A program made the position numbers and the translations under genes. Shown here piece after piece: positions 40,298 to 50,210 of a stretch of 59,489 bases of DNA; position 1 is the first letter of the stretch; every line of letters begins with the position of its first letter. Below the pieces are notes generated by a model. The model worked only from the letters and a program-made list of their open reading frames with translations. It was not told the origin of the DNA and made no database searches. The stretch is from Chitinophaga pinensis (GTDB lineage: Bacteria > Bacteroidota > Bacteroidia > Chitinophagales > Chitinophagaceae), in assembly GCA_945865295.1 (NCBI GenBank), contig CAMBDE010000004.1:1-59489 (forward strand), read 5' to 3'.

Positions 40298-41362
40298 CTA
40301 TTTATCAAAAATCAATTCCCAAGTAAGTGGTGTACCTTTCAATACATCTCGATTCAATGTGAGCCCAATAACTTGATCAAAATATTTAGGTGGTAAACCT
40401 AATCCTGGCCTAACGCATCGTACATTTTCTGGACTCAAAGTTTCACCTCGTTTAACATTTGACGAAATATATAAAGATCTACGAAATACTAATGATTTTT
40501 TTTCTGCATCAGTAGCACCATAACGAACTACCCCTAATGCCTGCCAAGCGCGCTCTGTTTCTGTAACCAATGCTTGCATCTCTGACGGCTCCAGCGAAAA
40601 AGCACTATCCACACCACCATCTGCTCTGCTCAAAGTGAAATGTTTTTCAACGATTGTAGCTCCGAGTGTTACGGCTGCAACAGAAACTCCAGTACCCATG
40701 GTGTGGTCTGAAAGTCCTATTTGACAATTAAATAATTCCCGCATGTGTGGAATTGTAGATATGTTACTATTTTCTGGTAATGCAGGATAAGTACTTGTAC
40801 ATTTTAACAAAACCAAATTTTTACAACCAGCTTCTCTAGCAGCAGTAATAGCTTCATGCAATTCTGCTATAGTTGCCATACCAGTAGATATTATCAAAGG
40901 CTTACCTGTAGCAGCTACCTTGCGAATTAATGGAAGATGAATGTTTTCAAAAGAAGCTATTTTATAAGCAGGAACATTTAAATCCTCCAAAAAATCTACA
41001 GCAGTTTCATCAAATGGACTACTGAAACAAACCATTCCAAGTTCTTTTGCTCTTTTCATGATTGGAGCATGCCATTCCCAAGGAGTATAGGCTTCGCCAT
41101 AAAGCTTATGCAGACTTTTGCCATTCCACAAACTATTTTGATCCTGTATTTTGAACTCATTCTCATGAACATCCAATGTAATAGTATCGGCGGTGTATGT
41201 TTGGAGTTTTATAGCCTGAGCACCAGTCTTAGCAGCGGCTTCAACTATGGCCAATGCCCTATCCAATGATTGATTATGATTACCACTCATTTCTGCAATG
41301 ATAAATGGACGAACGTTATTCCCTATTTCAAAGGGTCCTATGTTAAAATTATTAATCGACAT
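40298..41362 (-). CDS. pseI: pseudaminic acid synthase (NeuB family)
   Basis: PFIIAEMSGNHNQSLDRAL...AIKLQTYTADT...GLSDHTMG...VEKHFTLSRADGGVDSAFSL; C-terminal SAF-like RRSLYISSNVKRGE. Confidence 0.92.
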   Translation of the reverse strand: MSINNFNIGPFEIGNNVRPFIIAEMSGNHNQSLDRALAIVEAAAKTGAQAIKLQTYTADTITLDVHENEFKIQDQNSLWNGKSLHKLYGEAYTPWEWHAPIMKRAKELGMVCFSSPFDETAVDFLEDLNVPAYKIASFENIHLPLIRKVAATGKPLIISTGMATIAELHEAITAAREAGCKNLVLLKCTSTYPALPENSNISTIPHMRELFNCQIGLSDHTMGTGVSVAAVTLGATIVEKHFTLSRADGGVDSAFSLEPSEMQALVTETERAWQALGVVRYGATDAEKKSLVFRRSLYISSNVKRGETLSPENVRCVRPGLGLPPKYFDQVIGLTLNRDVLKGTPLTWELIFDK

Positions 41363-42299
41363 ATTCTGAAAATCCTTTATAAAATTTATTAATTGAATGG
41401 TTAAGTTGAAATGAATCTAGTGGAATATTCAATTTATCTTGAATACTCCAAATAACATCTTCGTATCCCATCATGTGACGAAATAGAACGGTACTTGAAA
41501 AACGTGGATTGATTTCGAAAATCACAGGAATATCATTTATCAAGCGAAGTTGAACATTAATTGAACCTCGCAAATCGAGCAAAACTGCTAGTTCATGCAA
41601 TAACTCACTGATCTTGGGATGTTCTTCTCGTGATCCAAACCCAGAAAAGCCGCCCATCAATTTTCTTTTTAAAATAACATCTCTAATCTCTCCAGATATG
41701 GAACGGAACAATCCACATGTGAATTCACCACCTTGATCTATTAAAAACTCCTGCGCTATGAAATCAGGATAAATCTTCTGATAAAATCTCAATTCATCTT
41801 GATTATTGACAATATGAATTGACTTACTGCCTGATCCATCTCTGCTTTTGATCAAAACTGGATATTTATCTTTGTGATAATCTGATATTAGAAAAGTTTC
41901 AGGAAAAGGAAGTTCATAGTGTGCAAGAAAATCTGATGTCATTTTTTTATCAAATCCCACGTTTAGAGCCTGCTGGTTTGCCATAATAACTGGTCTGCCA
42001 AAAAAATCATCTTGGTATTGATGTTTTTCCATTTGCCTCAACTCAGGTTCTGAAATTGGAATTACAATATCGATTTCATTCTTCTTAATAAGATCCAATA
42101 CTTCAAACTGATAACTATCTGCATAACAACGAGGCACAATATGACATTCATCAAAAATAAATTTACCCGCGTGGTCTTTATGCAAATCGGCACCAATTAC
42201 CAAGCTAAATAGTTCAGGCTTGGATTTCAAAATCTTACCAATACTTTGGCCAATATCTCCACCACAACCTGTAATAAGCACCCTCAACTTATTCTTCAT
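41352..42299 (-). CDS. ATP-grasp domain protein
   Basis: PVLIKSRDGSGSKSIHIV...PVIFEINPRFSSTVLFRH. Confidence 0.88.
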   Translation of the reverse strand: MKNKLRVLITGCGGDIGQSIGKILKSKPELFSLVIGADLHKDHAGKFIFDECHIVPRCYADSYQFEVLDLIKKNEIDIVIPISEPELRQMEKHQYQDDFFGRPVIMANQQALNVGFDKKMTSDFLAHYELPFPETFLISDYHKDKYPVLIKSRDGSGSKSIHIVNNQDELRFYQKIYPDFIAQEFLIDQGGEFTCGLFRSISGEIRDVILKRKLMGGFSGFGSREEHPKISELLHELAVLLDLRGSINVQLRLINDIPVIFEINPRFSSTVLFRHMMGYEDVIWSIQDKLNIPLDSFQLNHSINKFYKGFSEYVD

Positions 42300-42996
42300 T
42301 TACACCTCTTTTTAGAATTTTACTTAAATAGTCAATATCTGGATCGTATTTATCAACTAATCTCAACAAAGATTGAGTATCATAATACGTCGATTGTAAG
42401 TCCAATATGCCTCGATTTAAATCCACCAAACACCAAGAGGCCAAACCACCAGTTATCCGAGATTGACCTACAGACCCAACATTTACTAATTTACCATGTC
42501 CAAGCTTAGCGATAAACGGACAATGAGAATGTCCTACAAAAATATAATCAATCTCAATGTCACATTTGGATAAAATCTCCTTACTCGCATCTGGATATAA
42601 ATAAAAATTTGGATCAAACGGTGAACCATGAAAGCAACCAATTGAAAAATCATTTATAGTTTCCAGATGAGAATCTGGTAATTTTCGAACTTGATCCAAT
42701 TCTGAAGCGGTGAACTGTTTCAAAGCGAGTTTATGCCCACTTCCATATTTTTGTCTTAAGATTTCTGCATCTAAAATACCATCCACACATTCAAAAAGCA
42801 TATGTTCATGATTTCCAAGAATCATTGTGGCATTCAATTCATTTAGCCTATCAAAAACATCTTTGGAATGGTAGTAATAGCCGGTGAAATCACCTAAAAA
42901 TATAATTCGATCAACTCCTATTTGTTCAATTTTCTTAAGAACGGCTTCTAAAGCAAAAATATTTCCATGAACATCAGATAAAACAGCTATTTTCAA
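42289..42996 (-). CDS. metallophosphoesterase (YfcE-like)
   Basis: AVLSDVHGNIFALEAV; GDFTGYY; GNHEHM; VGHSHCP. Confidence 0.93.
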   Translation of the reverse strand: MKIAVLSDVHGNIFALEAVLKKIEQIGVDRIIFLGDFTGYYYHSKDVFDRLNELNATMILGNHEHMLFECVDGILDAEILRQKYGSGHKLALKQFTASELDQVRKLPDSHLETINDFSIGCFHGSPFDPNFYLYPDASKEILSKCDIEIDYIFVGHSHCPFIAKLGHGKLVNVGSVGQSRITGGLASWCLVDLNRGILDLQSTYYDTQSLLRLVDKYDPDIDYLSKILKRGVNEE

Positions 42997-43874
42997 AAAT
43001 AAATTTTTAAAAGTTCTCTATTAAGACATGATTCAAAACTATTTTTAAAAGGAAACAGTGTTTGATATTTAGTACTGTCAATTTTGAAATCATACATATT
43101 TGTAAAGGGCGTGTTTGTTATATCAATTCCTTCACTAATTAATAAATTAAGCTTATAAAGATGAAAATCACAAATTATAGAAATAAAATCGTATTCTGAA
43201 ATTGGATTAAAGCTTACATTGTAAATACCAGTCAAGTCTTCATTTACAAAATTTAAAATCGCATGTGCTGCTTCGATAGAGAAAATATAATTTGATTTGC
43301 TATGAATATTACGAGGATTTATTGATTTCTCTTCTTTGATTAAAGATGAATAAAAAATAGTCCTTTGAGTATAATCATTTGCGCCTAAAATAATCGGAAA
43401 ACGTAAAATAACTAATTTATCATTATAATAATTATTAACAGAATAACTCTCCATGTCTCTTTTCCCGTTAGAATAAGATATGTCAGGCCTATCTAAACCA
43501 AATAACTTATGCTTACTAGGAAAAAAATCATTTTCGTTAAATAAAGAGTCTTTCTCTATCTGTAAAGGGTTATCATAAATATAAGTTGTTGATATAAGAA
43601 TTAATTTAGGCAGCTTTATTTGAAACCTTAGTGCATTCAATAATTTTTCAGAATCAGGTAAAGAAAAATTAATAAAATCAATAACTACATCAAATTGTAT
43701 ATTTTTAAATAAATTATCTAAATCACTCTGATTTTTCCTATCGATATTAATAAAGTTTTGAGTAGATATTTCATTTCTAGAAGCCACAAATAACTTAATA
43801 TTTTCTTCATTCAGAATCTTGATTAGCTCAAGTCCTAAATATCTTGTTCCACCTAAAACTAGAATATTTTTCAA
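42993..43874 (-). CDS. NAD-dependent epimerase/dehydratase (SDR)
   Basis: LVLGGTRYLGLELIKIL; SNGKRDMESY. Confidence 0.75.
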   Translation of the reverse strand: MKNILVLGGTRYLGLELIKILNEENIKLFVASRNEISTQNFINIDRKNQSDLDNLFKNIQFDVVIDFINFSLPDSEKLLNALRFQIKLPKLILISTTYIYDNPLQIEKDSLFNENDFFPSKHKLFGLDRPDISYSNGKRDMESYSVNNYYNDKLVILRFPIILGANDYTQRTIFYSSLIKEEKSINPRNIHSKSNYIFSIEAAHAILNFVNEDLTGIYNVSFNPISEYDFISIICDFHLYKLNLLISEGIDITNTPFTNMYDFKIDSTKYQTLFPFKNSFESCLNRELLKIYF

Positions 43875-43888
43875 AATACTAATTTATT

Positions 43889-44437
43889 CTAAGCGCTTTG
43901 CTTTGAATGAATAACCACTTTCCCTTTTTCATTTTTTTGAATATTTTTCAAATTTTTATCTAAATTAAATCCTGAAGTTTCTAATACCTTAAAAAGATCA
44001 GGCCTTAGATCAAAAGCATAGGTATATATTTTGATTAATTTTAAATCATTAAATGCTACCCGCTCTATTAAGTCAAGATAAATGAGCCATATTTCTTCAA
44101 AACTGTCTTTTTCTAATTTAGTGTCCATTATAAAAGAGATTTCGGCATTTTTGTCTGGCCAATTAATATGAACTAACCCACCATAACCGATACAAATATC
44201 ATTTTTTAAAAAAGAAAATAAAATTTGATTTGGTTGGTCTTCATCAAATATTTTAGAAACTATATTTGAGAAATAATTTTCTTGGTCTTCAACTGTTAAA
44301 GGATACTTTTGACGTAAATGATAGAGCTGTTCATTACGCCATAACATAATTGTAAAGCGATCTTGAAACCTAATGGGTACTATTTTATATTCTCTTGAAA
44401 TAAATTCTTGAGTATTTAAACATTTATAAATATTCAT
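43889..44437 (-). CDS. GNAT N-acetyltransferase-like
   Basis: IVPIRFQDRFTIMLWRNEQLYHLRQKYPLTVEDQENYF...IGYGGLVHI. Confidence 0.7.
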   Translation of the reverse strand: MNIYKCLNTQEFISREYKIVPIRFQDRFTIMLWRNEQLYHLRQKYPLTVEDQENYFSNIVSKIFDEDQPNQILFSFLKNDICIGYGGLVHINWPDKNAEISFIMDTKLEKDSFEEIWLIYLDLIERVAFNDLKLIKIYTYAFDLRPDLFKVLETSGFNLDKNLKNIQKNEKGKVVIHSKQSA

Positions 44438-44451
44438 TGTTTGAATGAAGA

Positions 44452-45816
44452 TTATAAAAGTTTTCTAAATACAGGCTTAGCAGCTTCGCCAACCAGAATG
44501 TTTTCCACACCAGCTTTCTCAGCTTCTTGGAGAACCAAAACAGTTTGAGAAAATGCTTCTACAAAATACGCGACATCATCTAAGGAATGACTATAGCATG
44601 GCGAAAATGCTCCTTGAAACAAAACCCCTCTTTTAATCATTTCTTGCATTGCGAGAGTTCGCATAACTGGACTAGCTAGTCCTTGACTATCTTTAAAATT
44701 AAATGCAACAAGCCAGTTGCAAGGAATAACATTAACCAAGTTGCTCGAACAAGTTGCAGCAATAGCTTCTTGACATCCTTTAATCAACGCATCACCAATT
44801 TTGTGATTATGATTTATTACATTCTGTTGTTGAAATATGTCAATTGTGGCATTTGCGGCTGCCATAGCATGAGTCTCACCTCCATGAGTCGTAGAGATCA
44901 GAAACACCTTTTCCTCTCCGCTGTTGTTAATGCCTCCTAGCTCCATTATTTCTTTTGTACCAGTGAGAGCACAAAATGAAAATCCATTTGCAATTCCTTT
45001 ACCCCAAGTAGCCATATCTGGTTTTAGATCGTATTTAGTCATAGATCCAGGAAAAGACGATTTGAAGCCACTCACCATTTCATCTATGATGAAAAGCGCG
45101 CCTTCTTGATGAGCAAGTTCAATTGCTTCCTTCAAAAATACGGCAGGACTTTGTGAACAATTGCAACCGTTTCCGCAAGGACTTTTCTCAGGCTCAGTAA
45201 TCACACAAGCAATTTGGCCAGGATAGCGTTCAAATAGTTGTTTCAAAGAATTGATATCACAAGATTTGAAAGGAACAGAAAGGTCTGAAAACTCATTTGG
45301 GACACCCTTATTACATGTCGTAGTTCCAATAAACCAATCATCGTAAGAATAAAACGGATGATCTCCTGGAAATGCTACGAGTTTTCTTCCAGTAAATGCT
45401 CTTGCTAATTTTACTGCAGCCGTAGTTACAATAGAACCATTTTTTGCAAATTTAATCATGTCATGTTGTGGTAGAAGTGACAAAAACTTTTCTGCCGTTT
45501 CTTTTTCCAACACAGATGGCCTTTGGAAATTAACCCCCTTTTCTAATTCTTCTTTTACTGCATTTAAAACTGGTTTATAAGCATGGCCTAAGCTTACACT
45601 TGTTAATCCCATAGAACAGTCTAAATACATATTACCATCTATATCCCAAACATAGGCACCCTTCCCATGGCTAATTGCCGCTGGAGAAAGTAATGGGAAC
45701 TGATCATCTCCTTTAGAGTAAGTGTGAGCCCCGCCTGGGATTAACTTATGAATTGAATCTCTGTATAGATTTGATTTTGAAAAATCAGTTATTGTCCTCA
45801 AATTTCGCTTTATCAT
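44452..45816 (-). CDS. class-III aminotransferase (glutamate-1-semialdehyde aminotransferase-like)
   Basis: IPGGAHTYSKGD; LFIIDEMVSGFK; PDMATWGKGIANG. Confidence 0.92.
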   Translation of the reverse strand: MIKRNLRTITDFSKSNLYRDSIHKLIPGGAHTYSKGDDQFPLLSPAAISHGKGAYVWDIDGNMYLDCSMGLTSVSLGHAYKPVLNAVKEELEKGVNFQRPSVLEKETAEKFLSLLPQHDMIKFAKNGSIVTTAAVKLARAFTGRKLVAFPGDHPFYSYDDWFIGTTTCNKGVPNEFSDLSVPFKSCDINSLKQLFERYPGQIACVITEPEKSPCGNGCNCSQSPAVFLKEAIELAHQEGALFIIDEMVSGFKSSFPGSMTKYDLKPDMATWGKGIANGFSFCALTGTKEIMELGGINNSGEEKVFLISTTHGGETHAMAAANATIDIFQQQNVINHNHKIGDALIKGCQEAIAATCSSNLVNVIPCNWLVAFNFKDSQGLASPVMRTLAMQEMIKRGVLFQGAFSPCYSHSLDDVAYFVEAFSQTVLVLQEAEKAGVENILVGEAAKPVFRKLL

Positions 45817-45824
45817 ATTATTAG

Positions 45825-46394
45825 TTACAATTTTTCAAAATAATTTTGAACCAAAGGGTTTTCATGATTGAATATTGCCATTCTATAAGCTTCACAGAAT
45901 TTCCCAGCATATATTCCATGCATTTGATATATTCCTTCTATCTGAAATCCTAATAACTCATACAATTTCACTGCGGCAACATTATCTTTAATTACACCTA
46001 AGGTTATCTTTCTCAAACCAACTGTTTGAAAACAATATTCAATAACAGCCTTTGACGCTTCCTTTGCATAACCCTTACCCCAATTATTTTTATCTCCCAT
46101 CAGAATTCCATATTCCCCTATTTCATTTCTTTGATTAATTGGGTCTATTTTTATGTTTCCAATGTGCGAATTCGTTTCTTTAACGATTATTGCCCAAAAT
46201 AAAATAGGGTTTTTTGTATACTTGGTTAAATAATCTGATAGTCCTTCCAAAGTATAATTTCCCCCTGTGTCCAAGTATTGATATACTTCTATATCATTCA
46301 GCCAATTAACATATTCTGTGGAGCAAAACTTAATACTTATAGGTTCAAGTATCAATCTTTCTGTTTCTAGGCAATGAATATTAAGATTATTCAA
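45825..46394 (-). CDS. GNAT N-acetyltransferase (RimJ/PseH-like)
   Basis: ETERLILEPISI...YGILMGDKNNWGKGYAKEASKAVIEYCF...GLRKITLGVIKDNVAAVKLYELLGF. Confidence 0.88.
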   Translation of the reverse strand: MNNLNIHCLETERLILEPISIKFCSTEYVNWLNDIEVYQYLDTGGNYTLEGLSDYLTKYTKNPILFWAIIVKETNSHIGNIKIDPINQRNEIGEYGILMGDKNNWGKGYAKEASKAVIEYCFQTVGLRKITLGVIKDNVAAVKLYELLGFQIEGIYQMHGIYAGKFCEAYRMAIFNHENPLVQNYFEKL

Positions 46395-46400
46395 ATTAAT

Positions 46401-47162
46401 TTACTTATTCATGGTTGAATATCCTGCTTCGGTAAATGGGGAAATTAATTCTTTATAATTGGGAGATAAATCTAAAAATTTCACCACCTCAAATAAAGGA
46501 ATTTTGGGTGCATAGTCTTTGAAATGGCAATATACAGCCCGACAAACCACCAAATCTTCTGGATTATCTACAGTTAGGCGTAAATCCTTTCTAATTAGTT
46601 CTTTAGGAGGCAACACTTTCTCTATGTTGAAATCCCCTTTATTTTCTCTGATAAATAAACTGCACAGTTCTGATCGATGACGATCGACACCCAATTCATG
46701 CGACTTTTTTAATGCTTCTAAGGAAATTATTTCGAATCCGCAGCCATCAATAATTTCATCCATAAATAAAGCATCCAATTCAGAATCAATATAATGTTGC
46801 CATAAACTATTTACTTCATCAAAATACATAAAAGGGGATTCACTTGTGACGCGTAAAATATCCGTAGCCTCAGCTATTTCCCCACAAGAAATCAAACGCG
46901 ATAAAACATCTTTTTCATCACCAAAAATAAATTTTATGTCATTTAGTTTTGCGTATTCTTCAAAAGCTAAATTGTCATTCCCCCATGAAATTCCTAAAAC
47001 TATTTCTTCCACAATATTTAAACTTTTTATACATGCTATTATATTGTCAAGAATTGTAATTTTTTTTATAACATCTAGATTTTGTAATGGCTTACCATAC
47101 AACCTTGATCCATTATTGCGGCAAGCTATAGCCGCGACTAATTTTCTTGAAGACTTTTTCAA
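46401..47162 (-). CDS. CMP-nonulosonate cytidylyltransferase (SpsF/PseF-like)
   Basis: AIACRNNGSRLYGKPLQNL...EDVLSRLISCGEIA.. DILRVTSESPF. Confidence 0.75.
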   Translation of the reverse strand: MKKSSRKLVAAIACRNNGSRLYGKPLQNLDVIKKITILDNIIACIKSLNIVEEIVLGISWGNDNLAFEEYAKLNDIKFIFGDEKDVLSRLISCGEIAEATDILRVTSESPFMYFDEVNSLWQHYIDSELDALFMDEIIDGCGFEIISLEALKKSHELGVDRHRSELCSLFIRENKGDFNIEKVLPPKELIRKDLRLTVDNPEDLVVCRAVYCHFKDYAPKIPLFEVVKFLDLSPNYKELISPFTEAGYSTMNK

Positions 47163-47166
47163 TATT

Positions 47167-48186
47167 TTAAAATTCTACTGGGCTATTTGAAGAAATTCGT
47201 TTGGTGGCAATTTTACCTTCTACTTCGCTTATTTCAGTTAGAGCCTGAGTAGAAGATGTACGCTTCAATGCTAAATTATCGGAACTAATAACATTGCCTT
47301 GGCAAATTGGATCAATTGTCACAACATGTCTTCTAATCATTTTTCTATACCCGAATTCGCTTTCTGACATACCAAAATCAGCGTCATTGTTAACAAATCC
47401 TATAGCTGTGCTACAATTGTGAATAAAATTTACATATTCCAAAAATTCATCGGGATTTAGCGCTGATTCATGGTCTTCCATTTTCATGTTTTTTGCCAAA
47501 GTCAAATGTTTTTCCAAAACCTCTGCTCCAAAACCAATAGCCATTGCTCCAAGTCCAAGGTGAATATTAGTTTCGGGATTAACATGATCAGCAAACCCAA
47601 TCTTTAAAGAAGCATGAGACTTAGAAAAGATATCTCTTGCTAATTTAATTCGATTAATATGATTATCAGAATTAGCCGTCGGATAAGACTGAAATCCGAA
47701 TAATAAAATTACTTCCTTATTCTTCAAAATATCAAGTGCAACTAGTATTTCATTTTGAAACGCACCACCAGCACCAAGTATAACTTGCTGTATCTTGGTA
47801 TTTGCAACCATATTAAGTAACCTTTTGTTGGCAATATCAGTCCCATGAATTTTTACTGCCTCTACCCCTATTTTTTCAGCTAATTGAATGCTTTTTTCTC
47901 CAAAGATATCTAAATGTAAGGCTAAATTATTTTCAATTGCTAAATTTGAAATTTTTTCCCAAACTTCTTCTGGCATCTCCAATGACTTGAATAAATTATA
48001 ATATTTATAGTCAGGAGTTGCTAATTCGTCCGCATATACTAATTGAAATTTTACTGCATCGGCTCCAGAAGCAGCTGCAGCTTTGACGAACAATTCAGAA
48101 TAAATTGAATTCCCTTCAAATCCTTGAGCGATTTCAGCAATTATTTTTATTTTATTATTTTTCATATTTAATTCAACTAATTCCAA
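47167..48186 (-). CDS. NeuB-family synthase (second)
   Basis: KIIAEIAQGFEGNSIYSELFVKAAAASGADAVKFQLVYADEL...GFADHVNPE...LEKHLTL. Confidence 0.85.
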   Translation of the reverse strand: MELVELNMKNNKIKIIAEIAQGFEGNSIYSELFVKAAAASGADAVKFQLVYADELATPDYKYYNLFKSLEMPEEVWEKISNLAIENNLALHLDIFGEKSIQLAEKIGVEAVKIHGTDIANKRLLNMVANTKIQQVILGAGGAFQNEILVALDILKNKEVILLFGFQSYPTANSDNHINRIKLARDIFSKSHASLKIGFADHVNPETNIHLGLGAMAIGFGAEVLEKHLTLAKNMKMEDHESALNPDEFLEYVNFIHNCSTAIGFVNNDADFGMSESEFGYRKMIRRHVVTIDPICQGNVISSDNLALKRTSSTQALTEISEVEGKIATKRISSNSPVEF

Positions 48187-49031
48187 TTTAATGGATTTAA
48201 TAAATCTAATTCAGTCACTTCAATCGAAAGCAATTCGCTTATTACATCTTTCGAAAAAGATTTTTTTTGGCTGATATATATATTTTCAGCTAATTGAGAA
48301 ACATTATCAATCCCTATAACCACTTTATTGATTAATGGATTACATAAAACAAATCCTAAACATAATTCACTTATTGAAAGATTATTTTGATTTGCAATAT
48401 CTTGTAATTTTATCAAACTAGGCTTCAATAGTTTAAAATGACTAGAAAGCCTTTCCGGATTCATTTGCAGCAAACCTTGCAAATAAACTGATCTAGTATG
48501 AATTTCTACGCCTAATGAAACTAATTCTGACATGTGTGGAGCAAATCTTTGATCAAAAATATTATAAGGAAACTGTATTAAATCAGGAATCATGTTTTGA
48601 GTTAATAAAGACTCAAGTTGATTTACAGAGTATATAGAATAGCCTATTTTTTTTACAAGTCCATGATTTTTTGCTTCTTTTAAGCTATGCCACCATTCGG
48701 GATTTTTAATTAATAGATCTCCATCATGCGCAATGTACCCATATAAGCATTGTTTATTTAACTTACTCAGGCTTTCTCTTAACTCTTTATGCAATGGATA
48801 TGGTGTTTCAAGTTTTTTAAACTTCGTTATAACTTGGAAATCATAACTAGAAAATTTTCCAAGTCTCTCTTCTGCATTTCCATATCCCTGAGCGGAATCT
48901 AAAATTTCTATTCCAGCTTTTTTTGCTAATGTAAATATTGATTCTAAGTCTAATTCTGTTGGTATACCTGATTTGTTATTTATTCCATATTGCAAACCAA
49001 ACTGAACTGTCCCTAATGCTAATTTTACCAT
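48177..49031 (-). CDS. aldo/keto reductase
   Basis: LALGTVQFGLQYGI...ILDSAQGYGNAEERLGKF...KKIGYSIY. Confidence 0.92.
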   Translation of the reverse strand: MVKLALGTVQFGLQYGINNKSGIPTELDLESIFTLAKKAGIEILDSAQGYGNAEERLGKFSSYDFQVITKFKKLETPYPLHKELRESLSKLNKQCLYGYIAHDGDLLIKNPEWWHSLKEAKNHGLVKKIGYSIYSVNQLESLLTQNMIPDLIQFPYNIFDQRFAPHMSELVSLGVEIHTRSVYLQGLLQMNPERLSSHFKLLKPSLIKLQDIANQNNLSISELCLGFVLCNPLINKVVIGIDNVSQLAENIYISQKKSFSKDVISELLSIEVTELDLLNPLNWN

Positions 49032-49037
49032 TATTAC

Positions 49038-50210
49038 TTAAAAAATATTTTGATGTCCTATTGGTTTTTTAATCGCATCTGCTACAAATTGCTGATCGCT
49101 TTCCGTCAAAGTTGCAAACATAGGAATACTAATTGCCTCTGAATAATAAGATTCAGCATTGGGAAAATCTTGCTTTTCAAAGCCTTTTGCTTCGTAATAA
49201 GGATGTCTATATACTGGAATATAATGCAGGTTAACTAAAATCCCTGCATTTCTGAGTTTTTCAAACAATTGCAGATGTGTAATTCCTTTCGTGTTTTTTT
49301 TAACTCTAATTATATATAAATGTAAGCCAGAGTATGTATCTGGATGCTGCCAAGGTAACTCTATCCAATCTTCATTTAATAATTCATTATATCGTTTTGC
49401 AATTGAATGTCTGACTGAAACAAAATCATCTAACCTATTCATTTGACTCAATCCCAAAGCAGCTTGGATATCTGTCATTCGGTAATTATACCCTAACTCT
49501 ATTTGCTGATAATACCAAGGTCCATCAGGCAATTTAGTCATTTCACTTGGATGTCTCACAATTCCATGACTCCTCAAACGATTCAAAGAAATAGCTAGTT
49601 GGGGATCATTGGTCAAACACATGCCCCCTTCACCTGTCGTGATAATTTTTACGGGATGAAAACTAAAAACCGTAATGTCAGAATATTGACAACTTCCAAT
49701 AGCCTTATTTTTATATTTTCCACCTATTGCATGAGAGGCATCTTCAATAATATGAAATTCATACTTTTGTCCTAAAGCATGAATTTTGTCCATCTCACAT
49801 GATTGACCTGCAAGATGAACTGGGATAACTACTTTAGGTAAACGTCCAGCTTTCTCTGCTTTAACTAACTTTTCCTCTAGTGAAATTGCTGACATATTGT
49901 AAGAAACTGGATCAATATCAACAAAATCTACATCAGCTCCACAATACAAGGCACAATTAGCTGATGCCACAAAAGTTATAGGACTTGTCCAAACTAAATC
50001 CCCCTTACCCACTCCCAATGCTAAACATGCAATATGTAGTGCACTTGTTGCACTGTTTACAGCAAATGCATGTTTAGCTTCACAATAATCTGAAACAGCT
50101 TTTTCAAATGCCAGAACTACTGGACCTTGAGTTAGATAGTCTGATTTAAGAACATCAATAACGGCATTTATATCTTCTTGTGAGATGTCTTGGCGACCAT
50201 ATGGTATCAT
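49038..50210 (-). CDS. pseC: UDP-4-amino-4,6-dideoxy-N-acetyl-beta-L-altrosamine transaminase
   Basis: IPYGRQDISQEDINAVIDVLKSDYLTQGP; HIIEDASHAIGGKYK; VFSFHPVKIITTGEGG. Confidence 0.94.
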   Translation of the reverse strand: MIPYGRQDISQEDINAVIDVLKSDYLTQGPVVLAFEKAVSDYCEAKHAFAVNSATSALHIACLALGVGKGDLVWTSPITFVASANCALYCGADVDFVDIDPVSYNMSAISLEEKLVKAEKAGRLPKVVIPVHLAGQSCEMDKIHALGQKYEFHIIEDASHAIGGKYKNKAIGSCQYSDITVFSFHPVKIITTGEGGMCLTNDPQLAISLNRLRSHGIVRHPSEMTKLPDGPWYYQQIELGYNYRMTDIQAALGLSQMNRLDDFVSVRHSIAKRYNELLNEDWIELPWQHPDTYSGLHLYIIRVKKNTKGITHLQLFEKLRNAGILVNLHYIPVYRHPYYEAKGFEKQDFPNAESYYSEAISIPMFATLTESDQQFVADAIKKPIGHQNIF

